The translations under genes were made by a program, and so were the position numbers. A stretch of DNA of 64,000 nucleotides, taken from the NCBI GenBank assembly GCA_039986595.1, contig JBDWQJ010000009.1, positions 186,001-250,000 of the forward strand, written 5' to 3'. Positions 36,003 to 45,038 of this stretch are shown here, piece by piece. Under the pieces are notes generated by a model that was given only the letters and a program-made list of their open reading frames with translations, ran no database searches and was not told the origin of the DNA. Each line of letters opens with the position of its first letter. Positions within the stretch are counted from its first letter, which is position 1. The stretch comes from Lentilitoribacter sp039986595 (GTDB lineage: Bacteria; Pseudomonadota; Alphaproteobacteria; Rhizobiales; Rhizobiaceae).

Positions 36003-37793
36003 TTAGTCTTTTGCCTGCGGCAAGACGCGAAGCCCAAGTTCAACCAGCTGAGTATTATCAGCCGGTGCCGGTGCCGCCATGAGCAAATCTGCTGCTTGTT
36101 GGTTCATCGGGAAGAGTGTGACTTCGCGAAGGTTTTTCGCGCCAGCTAACAGCATAACCACGCGGTCAACACCTGCAGCCATCCCGCCATGCGGTGGCAC
36201 ACCATATTGGAATGCACGATAAAGACCACCAAAACGCTCTTCAACAACTTCAGGACCAAGACCCACTTTACCAAACACTTTGATCATCATTTCTGGAATG
36301 TGGTTACGAATACCACCTGATGCCAATTCAAAACCGTTACACACCAAGTCATACTGATATGCTTTCAGCTCAAGCGGATCTTCCGCTTTATCAAATGCGT
36401 CCATGCCACCTTGCGGCATTGAGAATGGGTTGTGACCAAAATCAACTTTCTTGTTGTCTTCGTCCCACTCGTAGAATGGGAAATCAACGATCCAGCAGAA
36501 CGCGAACTTATCTTCATCCAGCAAGTTCAGCTCTTGGCCAACTCTGTCACGTGCAGCACCTGCAAATGAAGCGAATTTAGCTGGAACACCTGCAACGAAG
36601 AAACAAGCATCGCCAGCTTCTAAACCAAGTTGCATGCGAATAGCTTCAGTGCGCTCTGGACCAATGTTTTTCGCCAAAGGACCAGCGCCAACTGTTGCGC
36701 CATCTTCGTCACGCCAGAAGATATAGCCCAAACCAGGCTGACCTTGTTGCTGTGCCCATGAATTCATACGATCACAGAATGCACGTGAGCCACCGGTTTT
36801 TGCAGGAACACCCCAAACTTCAACTTTTGGATCTTTTTCGATCATGCCAGCGAAGATCTTAAATCCTGAACCAGCGAAATGATCAGTTACGGCTTCCATT
36901 TCGATAGGATTACGTAAATCAGGCTTATCAGAACCATATTTGCGGATTGCTTCGTCATATGGAATGCGCGGGAACACATCGGTCACTGGCTTGCCATTAG
37001 CAAACTCTTCAAACACGCCTTTCATCACAGGTTCCATAACCTGCAAGATATCTTCCTGCTCAACAAAGCTCATTTCCATATCGAGCTGATAGAACTCACC
37101 TGGAAGACGATCAGCACGCGGATCTTCATCACGGAAACACGGTGCAATTTGGAAATATTTATCAAAACCAGACGCCATGATCAGCTGTTTGTATTGCTGA
37201 GGCGCTTGCGGCAATGCAAAGAAATTACCAGGGTGAATACGGCTTGGCACCAAAAAGTCACGCGCGCCTTCTGGAGAAGATGCTGTTAGAATTGGTGTCG
37301 CGAACTCATTAAAGTTGATCTCTGTCATACGGCGACGCATGGATGTGATGATCTGCGAACGCAACATCATGTTTTTGTGCAAAGTCTCACGGCGCAAATC
37401 CAAAAAACGGTATTTCAAACGCACGTCTTCAGGATATTCAGGCTCACCAAAGACTGGTAGCGGCAATTCGTTTGCTGCAGATAGCACTTCGATCTCGCGC
37501 GCAAAAATTTCAACTTCACCTGTATCGAGATTTGAATTGATCGCATCATCAGTCCGCGCTTTCACTTCACCATCAATACGGATGACCCATTCACCGCGCA
37601 CCGTTTCAGCAGTTTTAAACGCAGGGCTATCAGGGTCCGCAACAATTTGTGACATGCCGTAATGATCACGCAGATCGATAAACAACAAACCGCCATGATC
37701 ACGTACACGATGCACCCACCCAGCAAGGCGAACATCAGAACCAACGTCGCTTTTGCGTAAATCCGCGCAGGAATGGGAGCGATAAGCGTGCAT
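36003..37793 (-). CDS. aspS: Aspartyl-tRNA synthetase
   Basis: A 596-aa class II synthetase. It has the N-terminal anticodon-binding OB fold (LAGWVHRVRDHGGLLFIDLRD), the class II motifs (FLVPSRIHPGNFFALPQAPQ region; CFRDEDPRADRLPGEFYQLD) and the C-terminal GVPPHGGMAAGVDRVVMLL, with the bacterial GAD insert between. In many alphaproteobacteria this enzyme is non-discriminating and also charges tRNA-Asn for GatCAB, but sequence alone does not settle that here. It is divergent from rnd, with about 230 bases between. Confidence 0.97.
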   Translation of the reverse strand: MHAYRSHSCADLRKSDVGSDVRLAGWVHRVRDHGGLLFIDLRDHYGMSQIVADPDSPAFKTAETVRGEWVIRIDGEVKARTDDAINSNLDTGEVEIFAREIEVLSAANELPLPVFGEPEYPEDVRLKYRFLDLRRETLHKNMMLRSQIITSMRRRMTEINFNEFATPILTASSPEGARDFLVPSRIHPGNFFALPQAPQQYKQLIMASGFDKYFQIAPCFRDEDPRADRLPGEFYQLDMEMSFVEQEDILQVMEPVMKGVFEEFANGKPVTDVFPRIPYDEAIRKYGSDKPDLRNPIEMEAVTDHFAGSGFKIFAGMIEKDPKVEVWGVPAKTGGSRAFCDRMNSWAQQQGQPGLGYIFWRDEDGATVGAGPLAKNIGPERTEAIRMQLGLEAGDACFFVAGVPAKFASFAGAARDRVGQELNLLDEDKFAFCWIVDFPFYEWDEDNKKVDFGHNPFSMPQGGMDAFDKAEDPLELKAYQYDLVCNGFELASGGIRNHIPEMMIKVFGKVGLGPEVVEERFGGLYRAFQYGVPPHGGMAAGVDRVVMLLAGAKNLREVTLFPMNQQAADLLMAAPAPADNTQLVELGLRVLPQAKD

Positions 37794-38023
37794 AATAAAA
37801 CCTCTTTGTTCATCAAATGGCGAGACGACAATAATACGCCTTCAAACAGCCAATAATTTCTTGTAATTCGCGGCGGACAAGCACATGTGGCAGCTGATTT
37901 GTCAAGGGAAAACGGTGGAATTGACCCGCTGAAAAGTCTTTTTTATATGTTATTGCTTTACCAAGTGAAATAGTCACGTATTTTTACGAGACAAACGCCT
38001 TATTTTGAGTTATCGACTTTCCC

Positions 38024-39175
38024 ATGGAAATTATAACAAATACAACAGAACTTGAAGCCGCTTGCCTAGACCTTGCCAAAGCCGACTTCATCACAATTGA
38101 TACCGAATTTTTGCGCGAGAAAACCTTCTGGCCAAAATTGTGTTTGATCCAATTAGCGTCACCCGATCGCGCGTTAATCGTCGATCCCCTCGCCAAAGAT
38201 ATCGATCTTGCACCCTTCTTTAAGCTAATGGCTGACGACAGCGTGCTAAAAGTATTCCACGCTGCGCGCCAAGACTTAGAAATCGTTTTCCATTTAGGCG
38301 ATCTTATTCCCAAACCGATTTTTGACAGCCAAGTTGCGGCCATGGTTTTGGGCTATGGTGACAGCATTGCATATGATGCGTTGGTCAATAAAATCACCGG
38401 CCATCATATTGATAAAACATCGCGTTTTACCGATTGGTCGCGTCGTCCGCTGACAGATCAACAGCTAAACTATGCACTTGCGGATGTGACCCATCTGCGT
38501 GATGTCTATCTTGATTTATCCGCACAGCTTGAAGCGCAAGGCCGCTCAACATGGCTGAACGAAGAGATGGCTATTCTTGAAGCGCGCGAAACCTATGATA
38601 TCCACCCAGATGATGCTTGGAAGCGCCTGCGCAACCGCATGCGCAAGCCGCAAGATTTAGCCATCCTGCAACGCCTTGCAGCATGGCGCGAAAACCTTGC
38701 GCGCAATCGTGATGTACCACGTGGGCGCATTTTAAAAGATGATGCGCTGTATGAAGTTGCTCAACAAAAGCCGCGTGATCAAGCAGGTCTTGGTCGCTTG
38801 CGCACCGTTCCGAAGGGTTGGGAACGCTCTGAACTTGGCGGCAGCTTGATGACAGCATTGGAGGCTGCTTACGAAATTCCCAGTGAAGACTGGCCGGAAA
38901 TCAAACGCCATAAACCAGCGCCTGAAGGCACTGCAGCCGCGTCTGACATGCTGCGCGTATTACTCAAAACGATTGTCGAGCAAGAAGGTGTTGCCGCAAA
39001 AGTTATCGCCTCCGGTGATGATCTTGATAAAATCGCTGCCAAAGGCGAAGAGGCAACTGTTGCGGCATTATCTGGTTGGCGTCGTGAACTTTTTGGTGAC
39101 AAAGCCCTTAAGCTGATCAACGGTGAGTTGGCCCTTAAATTTGCTGACAAACGCGTGCAGGTGATTGAGAGCTAG
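38024..39175 (+). CDS. rnd: Ribonuclease D
   Basis: A 383-aa 3'-5' exoribonuclease of the DEDDy family used in tRNA 3' processing. The exonuclease motifs are visible: IDTEFLREKTFWP (D and E), HAARQDLE, and YALADVTHLRDVY (Tyr and Asp). An HRDC domain follows at about 210-290. Length is normal. aspS and rnd are neighbours in many Rhizobiales. Confidence 0.96.
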   Translation: MEIITNTTELEAACLDLAKADFITIDTEFLREKTFWPKLCLIQLASPDRALIVDPLAKDIDLAPFFKLMADDSVLKVFHAARQDLEIVFHLGDLIPKPIFDSQVAAMVLGYGDSIAYDALVNKITGHHIDKTSRFTDWSRRPLTDQQLNYALADVTHLRDVYLDLSAQLEAQGRSTWLNEEMAILEARETYDIHPDDAWKRLRNRMRKPQDLAILQRLAAWRENLARNRDVPRGRILKDDALYEVAQQKPRDQAGLGRLRTVPKGWERSELGGSLMTALEAAYEIPSEDWPEIKRHKPAPEGTAAASDMLRVLLKTIVEQEGVAAKVIASGDDLDKIAAKGEEATVAALSGWRRELFGDKALKLINGELALKFADKRVQVIES

Positions 39176-39285
39176 CCCAGATAGACCATGTTTGGGTGCT
39201 GGTTAGACTTTCGTCTAGATAGACTGTGATTTAACTTACCCAAAAAAGCAGTAAATCTGTCATAAATATCACGCGCAGAGACGTT

Positions 39286-40176
39286 TTATCTGCTTGGCTT
39301 GGTCGGGATTTTGTCTCTTAATGCGAGCCCACCGATAACTAAAAGCGCCCCAGATATTTGCAATATTGTCAAGTTTTCGCTTAACAGCAGGCTTGCAAAT
39401 ACGATAGCAAATAAGGGTTGTAAACTTGTGATCATTGTCGCCAAAACAGGACCGATGATTTCTACAGCGTAAAAGAAGCTCAATAAACCTACACTAAAAG
39501 AGAGCCCCACACCTAACACTGCTGTCCAGCCGATAGCTGTACTAGGAAACAACAATTCATTTCCCAATCCAGTATTATAAATCAGAAAGATCGCCGTTGT
39601 TATAGCGACCATCAGAAGATTAACAGTAATGGCATCGCTTTTGGGTAATGCTTTGGCGTTGAGTAGGATCATTGCGGTCACAGACACCGCAGCAAGCAGC
39701 GATAGCAAAATGCCTCGGCCATCAAGCCCTTGGATATTTATTCCAACCGCAATACCTAACCCAAAAAGTACAACTCCGGAGAAGAACATCTGCCTCTTGG
39801 TGACATGGTTAAGCCCGAGAAAATGTGCTACAAGCATCACCAGAATTGGATGAAGAAAATATAAGGTTACCGCAATACCAACGGGGATAGATTGTACCGC
39901 CCCAAAATAACCATAGGACATTGCTGCAAAGCTTATCCCGGAGGCGAGGCATAAGATCATCACCTCCAGACTGGGAACCGTAAGACGACGTTTTAGCGCT
40001 AATATCAAGACGCAAATGCCGATCATTACAAATCCGCGTACCACCATAACCGTTATTAAATCCGTTCCTTGACCATAGGCGAATTTGGCAAGGCTAGGAC
40101 CTATAGCAATCGAGGCTGCGGACAATACTGAAAGTCCTATCCCGTAAAAAATGGCATGTTTTGGCTTGGACGACAT
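39286..40176 (-). CDS. EamA/DMT-family transporter
   Basis: A 296-aa membrane protein with about ten helices in two EamA repeats. The first ends near ALKRRLTVPSLEVM; the second includes VSFLLS-type helices and LQPLFAIVFASLLLSENLT, the typical second-repeat motif. It is probably an exporter of small metabolites; the substrate is unknown. Its ATG follows directly after the TAA of a possible 52-aa ORF (TAAATG), so the two would be coupled. Confidence 0.88.
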   Translation of the reverse strand: MSSKPKHAIFYGIGLSVLSAASIAIGPSLAKFAYGQGTDLITVMVVRGFVMIGICVLILALKRRLTVPSLEVMILCLASGISFAAMSYGYFGAVQSIPVGIAVTLYFLHPILVMLVAHFLGLNHVTKRQMFFSGVVLFGLGIAVGINIQGLDGRGILLSLLAAVSVTAMILLNAKALPKSDAITVNLLMVAITTAIFLIYNTGLGNELLFPSTAIGWTAVLGVGLSFSVGLLSFFYAVEIIGPVLATMITSLQPLFAIVFASLLLSENLTILQISGALLVIGGLALRDKIPTKPSR

Positions 40177-40335
40177 TTATGCTCGTTTCAGAAGTAACCA
40201 TCCCATTGGCTTATCCTTCAGATAAGCTTCAAGCTTTTCGGCACTATCAATCTGATTGATATTTTCCAACTCGGCTTTATCAACCACTAACTTACCTCTC
40301 AATTCACATAAGCTAGCAATATCATTAACGTGCAT
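40177..40335 (-). CDS. Possible small ORF coupled to the transporter gene
   Basis: A 52-aa frame (MHVNDIASLCELRGKLVV...MGWLLLKRA) that ends with TAA directly abutting the ATG of the EamA gene. It is rich in charged residues and amphipathic helices. The frame stays open another 27 codons upstream without an ATG (a TTG lies at 40344), so this could also be the 3' remnant of a longer gene. No ribosome site is clear. I do not recognise the family. It is an inferred gene at best. Confidence 0.35.
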   Translation of the reverse strand: MHVNDIASLCELRGKLVVDKAELENINQIDSAEKLEAYLKDKPMGWLLLKRA

Positions 40336-40435
40336 AACAACCAATGCACGCGTATTGGTTTTATACCTCTTTCCCCCGTTTTGTCGTGAAATCTTGATTT
40401 TGCGAGTATTTTAGTTGCACAAAAACCTCTAAATA

Positions 40436-40591
40436 CTAATCAGCATTGCTCGTCTTTTTATTCCTCAAACCCTGACAACGTTTTGAGCAATATTTAACGT
40501 CGTCCCAGACTTTTTCCCATTTTTTGCGCCAAGTGAATGGGCGTTGGCAGATGGGGCAGATTTTGGTGGGGAGGTTGGATTTTTTGCGCAT
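40436..40591 (-). CDS. DUF2256 zinc-ribbon microprotein
   Basis: A 51-aa protein starting MRKKSNLPTKICPICQRPF and containing KVWDDVKYCSKRC. The CPIC and CSKRC pairs form a small zinc ribbon typical of DUF2256. DUF2256 genes are repeatedly found beside photolyase or cryptochrome genes, and here the start lies only six bases past the stop of the FeS-type photolyase gene (40598-42124). The two are therefore likely co-transcribed. Function is unknown; a metal-dependent helper of the photolyase is only a guess. Confidence 0.85.
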   Translation of the reverse strand: MRKKSNLPTKICPICQRPFTWRKKWEKVWDDVKYCSKRCQGLRNKKTSNAD

Positions 40592-40597
40592 TGCTGA

Positions 40598-42124
40598 TCA
40601 GCTCTCTAAGCTTTCGAGAAAGACCTTGCTGTCCTGCGCGATCAATTGTTTTTTATCTTCGCCCATACGGTCATAGGTTTTATACATCATGCCAATGCGG
40701 TGATTATTGCTAAGTTTGTCGCGATTTCGAGCTAAAAAATCCCAGTAGAGATAGTTAAACGGGCATGCATCGGCACCATTTTTATCTTTCACCTTATAGC
40801 GGCAATTTTTGCAGTAATCGGACATTTTATTGATATAGCTTCCGCCCGCTGCATAGGGTTTGCTGGCTAAATATCCACCATCGGCAAATAAGATCATGCC
40901 TGAAACATTGGGTAATTCAACCCATTCATAAGCATCGGCATAGACGATTAAAAACCACTCATTGACATGCTTGGGATCAATCCCGGCTATCAACGCAAAA
41001 TTGCCTAAAACCATGAGGCGCTGAATGTGATGGGCATAGGCATTTTCTTTTGTTTCCGTCACACATTGTTTGAGGCAATTCATTTCTGTGTGGCCCGTCC
41101 AATAAAAATCAGGCAGTGCGCGTTTGGCTTCAAAAAAGTTCTCAGATGCATAATCCGGCATTTTTAGCCAGTAAATCCCACGGACATATTCGCGCCATCC
41201 GATGATCTGACGGATAAAACCTTCCACTGCATTTAACGGTGCAAGACCTTGATGGTAGGCATGCTCAGCGGCTTTGACGCATTCAAGTGGGGTAAGTAGT
41301 CCGCAATTGAGGTAAAAACTGATGTGGGAATGATACATCCACGCCTCGCCCTCAATCATCGCATCTTGGTAATCTCCGAAATGACATAGACGCTGGTCGA
41401 TGAATTGGCGCAAAGCTGTGCGCGCCTGATCGCGGGTAACTGCGAAATGAAAAGGTTCTAAATCGCCAAAGTGATCACTAAAACGCTCAGCAACGAGATC
41501 CATCACCTTGCGGGTTATATCATCAGGTTCAGCCATAAATGTTTGCGGAATATCTAATCCTTCTTTGGGCGGCTTGCGATTTTCTGCATCATAATTCCAC
41601 TTACCACCTTCAGGTTTGTCACCATTCATCAAAATCGCATAGCTTTGGCGCATATCGCGATAGAAATATTCCATGCGCAATTGCTTACGCCCGTCAGCCC
41701 AATTTAGAAACTCTTCCGGTGTTGCTAAAAAGCGATCATCATTGCGAATTTCAACATCAATGCCAAACTTATCCTGCCAGGTTTTCATCTCTTCAAGCAC
41801 ACGATATTCCCCAGGGAATGTCGCAATTATTCTGTCAAATTTATGCGCATTAAGCGCACACTCTATCTCACCAGAAAATGAACCAGTATTCTCCTCATCA
41901 TCAAGCTTTATATAGCGGACCTTTACACCCTTTTCTCGTAGCTCATGCGCAAAGTGGCGCATTGCAGAAAACAAAAAAGCAATCTTCTTTTTGTGATGTT
42001 TGACATAATTCGTCTCAGCTACAACCTCACACATCAGCACGATATCTTCTTCTAAATCAATGCCTTGCAATACAGATACATCATGGGTCAGTTGATCGGC
42101 GAGGACTAATCGAAGGCTACTCAT
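40598..42124 (-). CDS. Iron-sulfur bacterial cryptochrome/(6-4) photolyase (FeS-BCP)
   Basis: A 508-aa protein of the FeS-BCP/PhrB group. The N-terminus (LVLADQLTHDVSVLQ) is the group's alpha/beta domain, and the helical FAD domain follows. Cys residues for a 4Fe-4S cluster are visible: EMNCLKQC, then YCKNC and DACPF near the C-terminus. Agrobacterium PhrB, of nearly the same length, repairs (6-4) photoproducts using FAD, a 4Fe-4S cluster and a ribityllumazine antenna; RibH, which makes that lumazine, is encoded at 9813-10262. Likely co-transcribed with the second photolyase upstream and DUF2256 downstream. Confidence 0.93.
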   Translation of the reverse strand: MSSLRLVLADQLTHDVSVLQGIDLEEDIVLMCEVVAETNYVKHHKKKIAFLFSAMRHFAHELREKGVKVRYIKLDDEENTGSFSGEIECALNAHKFDRIIATFPGEYRVLEEMKTWQDKFGIDVEIRNDDRFLATPEEFLNWADGRKQLRMEYFYRDMRQSYAILMNGDKPEGGKWNYDAENRKPPKEGLDIPQTFMAEPDDITRKVMDLVAERFSDHFGDLEPFHFAVTRDQARTALRQFIDQRLCHFGDYQDAMIEGEAWMYHSHISFYLNCGLLTPLECVKAAEHAYHQGLAPLNAVEGFIRQIIGWREYVRGIYWLKMPDYASENFFEAKRALPDFYWTGHTEMNCLKQCVTETKENAYAHHIQRLMVLGNFALIAGIDPKHVNEWFLIVYADAYEWVELPNVSGMILFADGGYLASKPYAAGGSYINKMSDYCKNCRYKVKDKNGADACPFNYLYWDFLARNRDKLSNNHRIGMMYKTYDRMGEDKKQLIAQDSKVFLESLES

Positions 42125-42175
42125 TTAGGCTGTGCTCTTTCTTTGGTTCGCTATAAAGGTTGATGTATTTTGTTC

Positions 42176-43705
42176 TTAAAGATCAAAACTTAGTTGTTGA
42201 GATGCATGCTTTGATTTGGGCGATGGACGTTTTAGCCCGCGCTTTGGTTGTTTTTTACGGCTTCCCAAACGCTGATTGACCAAACGAGATTGCTCTTTAA
42301 ACCCTTCTAACCCATTTCGATTTTTGATCTCTTGTCGCGCAAATTTTATCGATGTTGCGTGCTCAACAATTGGCTTGGGATAGGCGGACAAGCTCTGTTC
42401 ATCGCGCCATGGTTCATGAATAAATGTGTTGGAAATATTCTGCAGTTCTGGCACATATCGACGGATAAATTTACCCTCGCTATCATGGTCCATAGATTGC
42501 TTGATCGGATTATACATACGTATGGCGTTGATCCCCGTTACTCCCGACTGCATCTGAAATTGCGAGTAGTGAATGCCCGGTTCGTAGTCGGTAAAAAGCT
42601 GCGCGAGAATTGGGGCAGTTTTTCGCCAATCTAACCATAAATGATAGCTTGCAAATGAAACGAGGAGTGCGCGCATACGAAAGGTAATCCAGCCGTTTTC
42701 ATGCAAAGATCGCATGCATGCATCAATTAACGGATAACCTGTTTGACCCGTTTTCCAAGCAGTTAGAAAGTCATCTCTGAAATGCGGTTCGCGCATGCCC
42801 TCAAAAGCGGGATGCATGCATTTATATTCAATATCGGGCTGTTGTTCTAACTTTTGGATAAAATGGCAATGCCATGCAATACGCGACAGATATGCACGTA
42901 AATTTCGTTTAAAATACACTGCATCAGGATCTTTGTTATCAGACATAGCGGCGAGTTTTTCGTAGGTTGCTGCTTCAATCTCGCGAATTGAAAGACTGCC
43001 AAATGTGATATGTGCGCTTAGGCGTGAGCAATACCGGTCAGAAACACCAGGTTTTGATACGTTGGAGATATACCGACGTCCGCGCTCTTTTAAAAATGAG
43101 GCGAGCACACGAAGCCCCTCCTCTCGCCCACCTTTTTGAACATTACCAATATTAATCTCACCAAACATCTGATCATGCTTGCTCGGCAGTGCGTGCGTTT
43201 TGATATCAGCAACGAAGCCCACATTTAATGGCGCGTGGAGAATATCACTTCGCATGCGGTCATCGCGAATTTTTGCCCAGCCATTGCGGCTTTTAAGTCG
43301 ACGTACAACGCCATTTGTTGGTAATTCATGCCATTGGATTGAATTGCTCGCGCACCAAGCCTGAACGCTTTTATCGCGCATAAATGTCCAATGGTTTCCG
43401 GTTTCCTCGTGGGAATAAAGTGAAAATGAACCAAGCTCGTTTTTGAGTTCATTGAAAACTTGTGTTGCCTCACCAATTCGAATGCAAAGGGTAACACCAA
43501 AACCGAATAGCTTTTGCTGCAACTCACTCAAACAATCATGAATAAAATGCCAATGACGGCGCGAACTATCAGGTTGCGTCCATAATTCTGGTTCAACAAT
43601 ATAAAGCAGCACAATTGGGCCGCTTTCTGCAGCTTTTACAAGCGGCGCGTGATCAAATAAACGCAAATCGCGCTTTAACCAAACAATATTAGGCTCGACG
43701 CTCAT
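42176..43705 (-). CDS. Atypical photolyase/cryptochrome-family flavoprotein
   Basis: A 509-aa protein with a photolyase N-terminal domain (NIVWLKRDLRLFDHAPL) and FAD domain (GYPLIDACMRSLHENGW). The stretch after it reads ITFRMRALLVSFASYHLWLDWR, whereas classical photolyases have His-Asn before the Arg (GWMHNRxRM); and DYEPGIHYSQFQMQSGVTG replaces the usual Gly-Trp-Gln-Trp region. So it is a divergent member whose repair activity and electron path cannot be assumed. The C-terminus is basic and low complexity (GSRKKQPKRGLKRPSPKS). The start may be the ATG at 43705 or GTG at 43714. Lies 51 bases upstream of the FeS photolyase gene. Confidence 0.82.
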   Translation of the reverse strand: MSVEPNIVWLKRDLRLFDHAPLVKAAESGPIVLLYIVEPELWTQPDSSRRHWHFIHDCLSELQQKLFGFGVTLCIRIGEATQVFNELKNELGSFSLYSHEETGNHWTFMRDKSVQAWCASNSIQWHELPTNGVVRRLKSRNGWAKIRDDRMRSDILHAPLNVGFVADIKTHALPSKHDQMFGEINIGNVQKGGREEGLRVLASFLKERGRRYISNVSKPGVSDRYCSRLSAHITFGSLSIREIEAATYEKLAAMSDNKDPDAVYFKRNLRAYLSRIAWHCHFIQKLEQQPDIEYKCMHPAFEGMREPHFRDDFLTAWKTGQTGYPLIDACMRSLHENGWITFRMRALLVSFASYHLWLDWRKTAPILAQLFTDYEPGIHYSQFQMQSGVTGINAIRMYNPIKQSMDHDSEGKFIRRYVPELQNISNTFIHEPWRDEQSLSAYPKPIVEHATSIKFARQEIKNRNGLEGFKEQSRLVNQRLGSRKKQPKRGLKRPSPKSKHASQQLSFDL

Positions 43706-43813
43706 CGCAACCACATCGATTTTGATAATGGATATAAGCGAATGTTTTTATAGAACTTGTGCATGGTTAGTCTTACGTAGAATAACCGTTAAGAGATCAG
43801 ATATTGGGCAGCT

Positions 43814-44422
43814 TTATCGTTTCAGCTTTATACGATCTGATATAACTTTAGCTGTGGCGGCAATAACGAATACACAAAGCACCGTTTTAGTGATCGTCTC
43901 CATCGTGCCTTCAATGAGCATTGCATGACCAACACTGCCTATCACGGTTATCACTGCTAGCCCCAGATGAGCGCGCTGCCAAATATACCGTGGTAAGCGA
44001 ATTTTTTTGCGAATAGCAGCCATTAAACCCATTAAAAACAGGGCCCACATGGCGATCACACCCCAGAGCGAAAAAGGTGTTGGCGAGCGAAATAGCAGTA
44101 CATCAATCACGTCTGGCGGGCTGGTAAACCATAGGAAAACGACATGAATAAGAACCATCACCACCAATAATGCGCCAAACCATTTATGAAACTGTCTGTT
44201 TTTGCGTTGTGATATAGAAGGTAGATACCCCCCGATCAGCAAAGGCTGAGTGAGTAAAAGCGCCATTGCGAATATGCCCGCAAATCCCGCGATAATATAA
44301 ATGCTATCGCGCCATGCTAATAATGGGCTAAAGGCAGCCGCTATCATCGGGGCGAGCATGGCGATTAAAAACGCAAGCCAAATGAGTCTTGCTCGCGTTT
44401 TAATCAGCACAGTTTCACTCAC
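43814..44422 (-). CDS. Ferric-reductase-like haem membrane protein
   Basis: A 202-aa protein with about six membrane segments. Four His are placed as in ferric-reductase-like b-type haem proteins: FHKWFGALLVVMVLIHV in one helix region, and QRAHLGLAVITVIGSVGHAM in another. A role in transmembrane electron transfer is inferred. It starts three bases downstream of a Tat-exported protein gene, and such pairing (membrane haem protein plus exported partner) is seen in Rhizobiales. No soluble flavin domain is fused, so its electron source is unclear. Confidence 0.78.
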   Translation of the reverse strand: MSETVLIKTRARLIWLAFLIAMLAPMIAAAFSPLLAWRDSIYIIAGFAGIFAMALLLTQPLLIGGYLPSISQRKNRQFHKWFGALLVVMVLIHVVFLWFTSPPDVIDVLLFRSPTPFSLWGVIAMWALFLMGLMAAIRKKIRLPRYIWQRAHLGLAVITVIGSVGHAMLIEGTMETITKTVLCVFVIAATAKVISDRIKLKR

Positions 44423-44425
44423 TTT

Positions 44426-44914
44426 TTAGACAGATTTTAAGACGAAGTTTGCTTCAAGACTTGTGTCTTTTGAACTTTTCATAACGGGACGCAAGAACAC
44501 AGTTTCAAAATCACCACTATCATAAGCTAAGTGCCCGTGTGCTTGACCAAATGCAGGAACAATCTGCGGCATTTCTAATCGATACACGCCGTTTTGGTCC
44601 GTCAAAGTCGCACCATGGCTTTCCCAGTCACTTTCGTAACCTTCGGTCGTATGAGCCCATATTTGGATGCGTTGACCAGCTAACGGCGCGCCATCACCTG
44701 CCCTGCGGACAGTACCGGACATCCAAAACCCGCCGCCGCCGATACGTTCAACAATGGGAGCACCTGAAAGATAGTTATTTGCGCCGCCACGCATAGATTT
44801 TGTTGGCTCTAATCCTGCAGCGCGAGCTGGAACAGTTAAACCAGACAAACTTGTAGCTGCAACAGCGCCAGAGGCTGCTAAAAGCGAACGACGGGTCAAA
44901 GATATTTTCGGCAT
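44426..44914 (-). CDS. Tat-exported protein with intradiol-dioxygenase-like/transthyretin fold
   Basis: A 162-aa protein with a twin-arginine signal (SLTRRSLLAASGAVAATSLSG) and cleavage near ARAAG. The mature part has FWMSGTVRRAGDGAPLAGQRIQIW and DQNGVYRLEMP, as in the beta-sandwich of intradiol dioxygenases, but the dioxygenase Tyr/His iron ligands are not clearly present. Export through Tat suggests it folds or binds a cofactor in the cytoplasm. It is in an operon with the ferric-reductase-like gene, three bases apart, and a function in electron transfer or redox sensing is a guess. Confidence 0.75.
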   Translation of the reverse strand: MPKISLTRRSLLAASGAVAATSLSGLTVPARAAGLEPTKSMRGGANNYLSGAPIVERIGGGGFWMSGTVRRAGDGAPLAGQRIQIWAHTTEGYESDWESHGATLTDQNGVYRLEMPQIVPAFGQAHGHLAYDSGDFETVFLRPVMKSSKDTSLEANFVLKSV

Positions 44915-45038
44915 TGTGGCACCTCTTTGTGGTTTTGTTTTTCTACGATCTTGAGTTAGAATTAGATCATAACTGAGCCAAAACTATGACAGTTTACCAC
45001 CGAGCACAAACCACAAAATTGTGAACAATACCCCGCTA

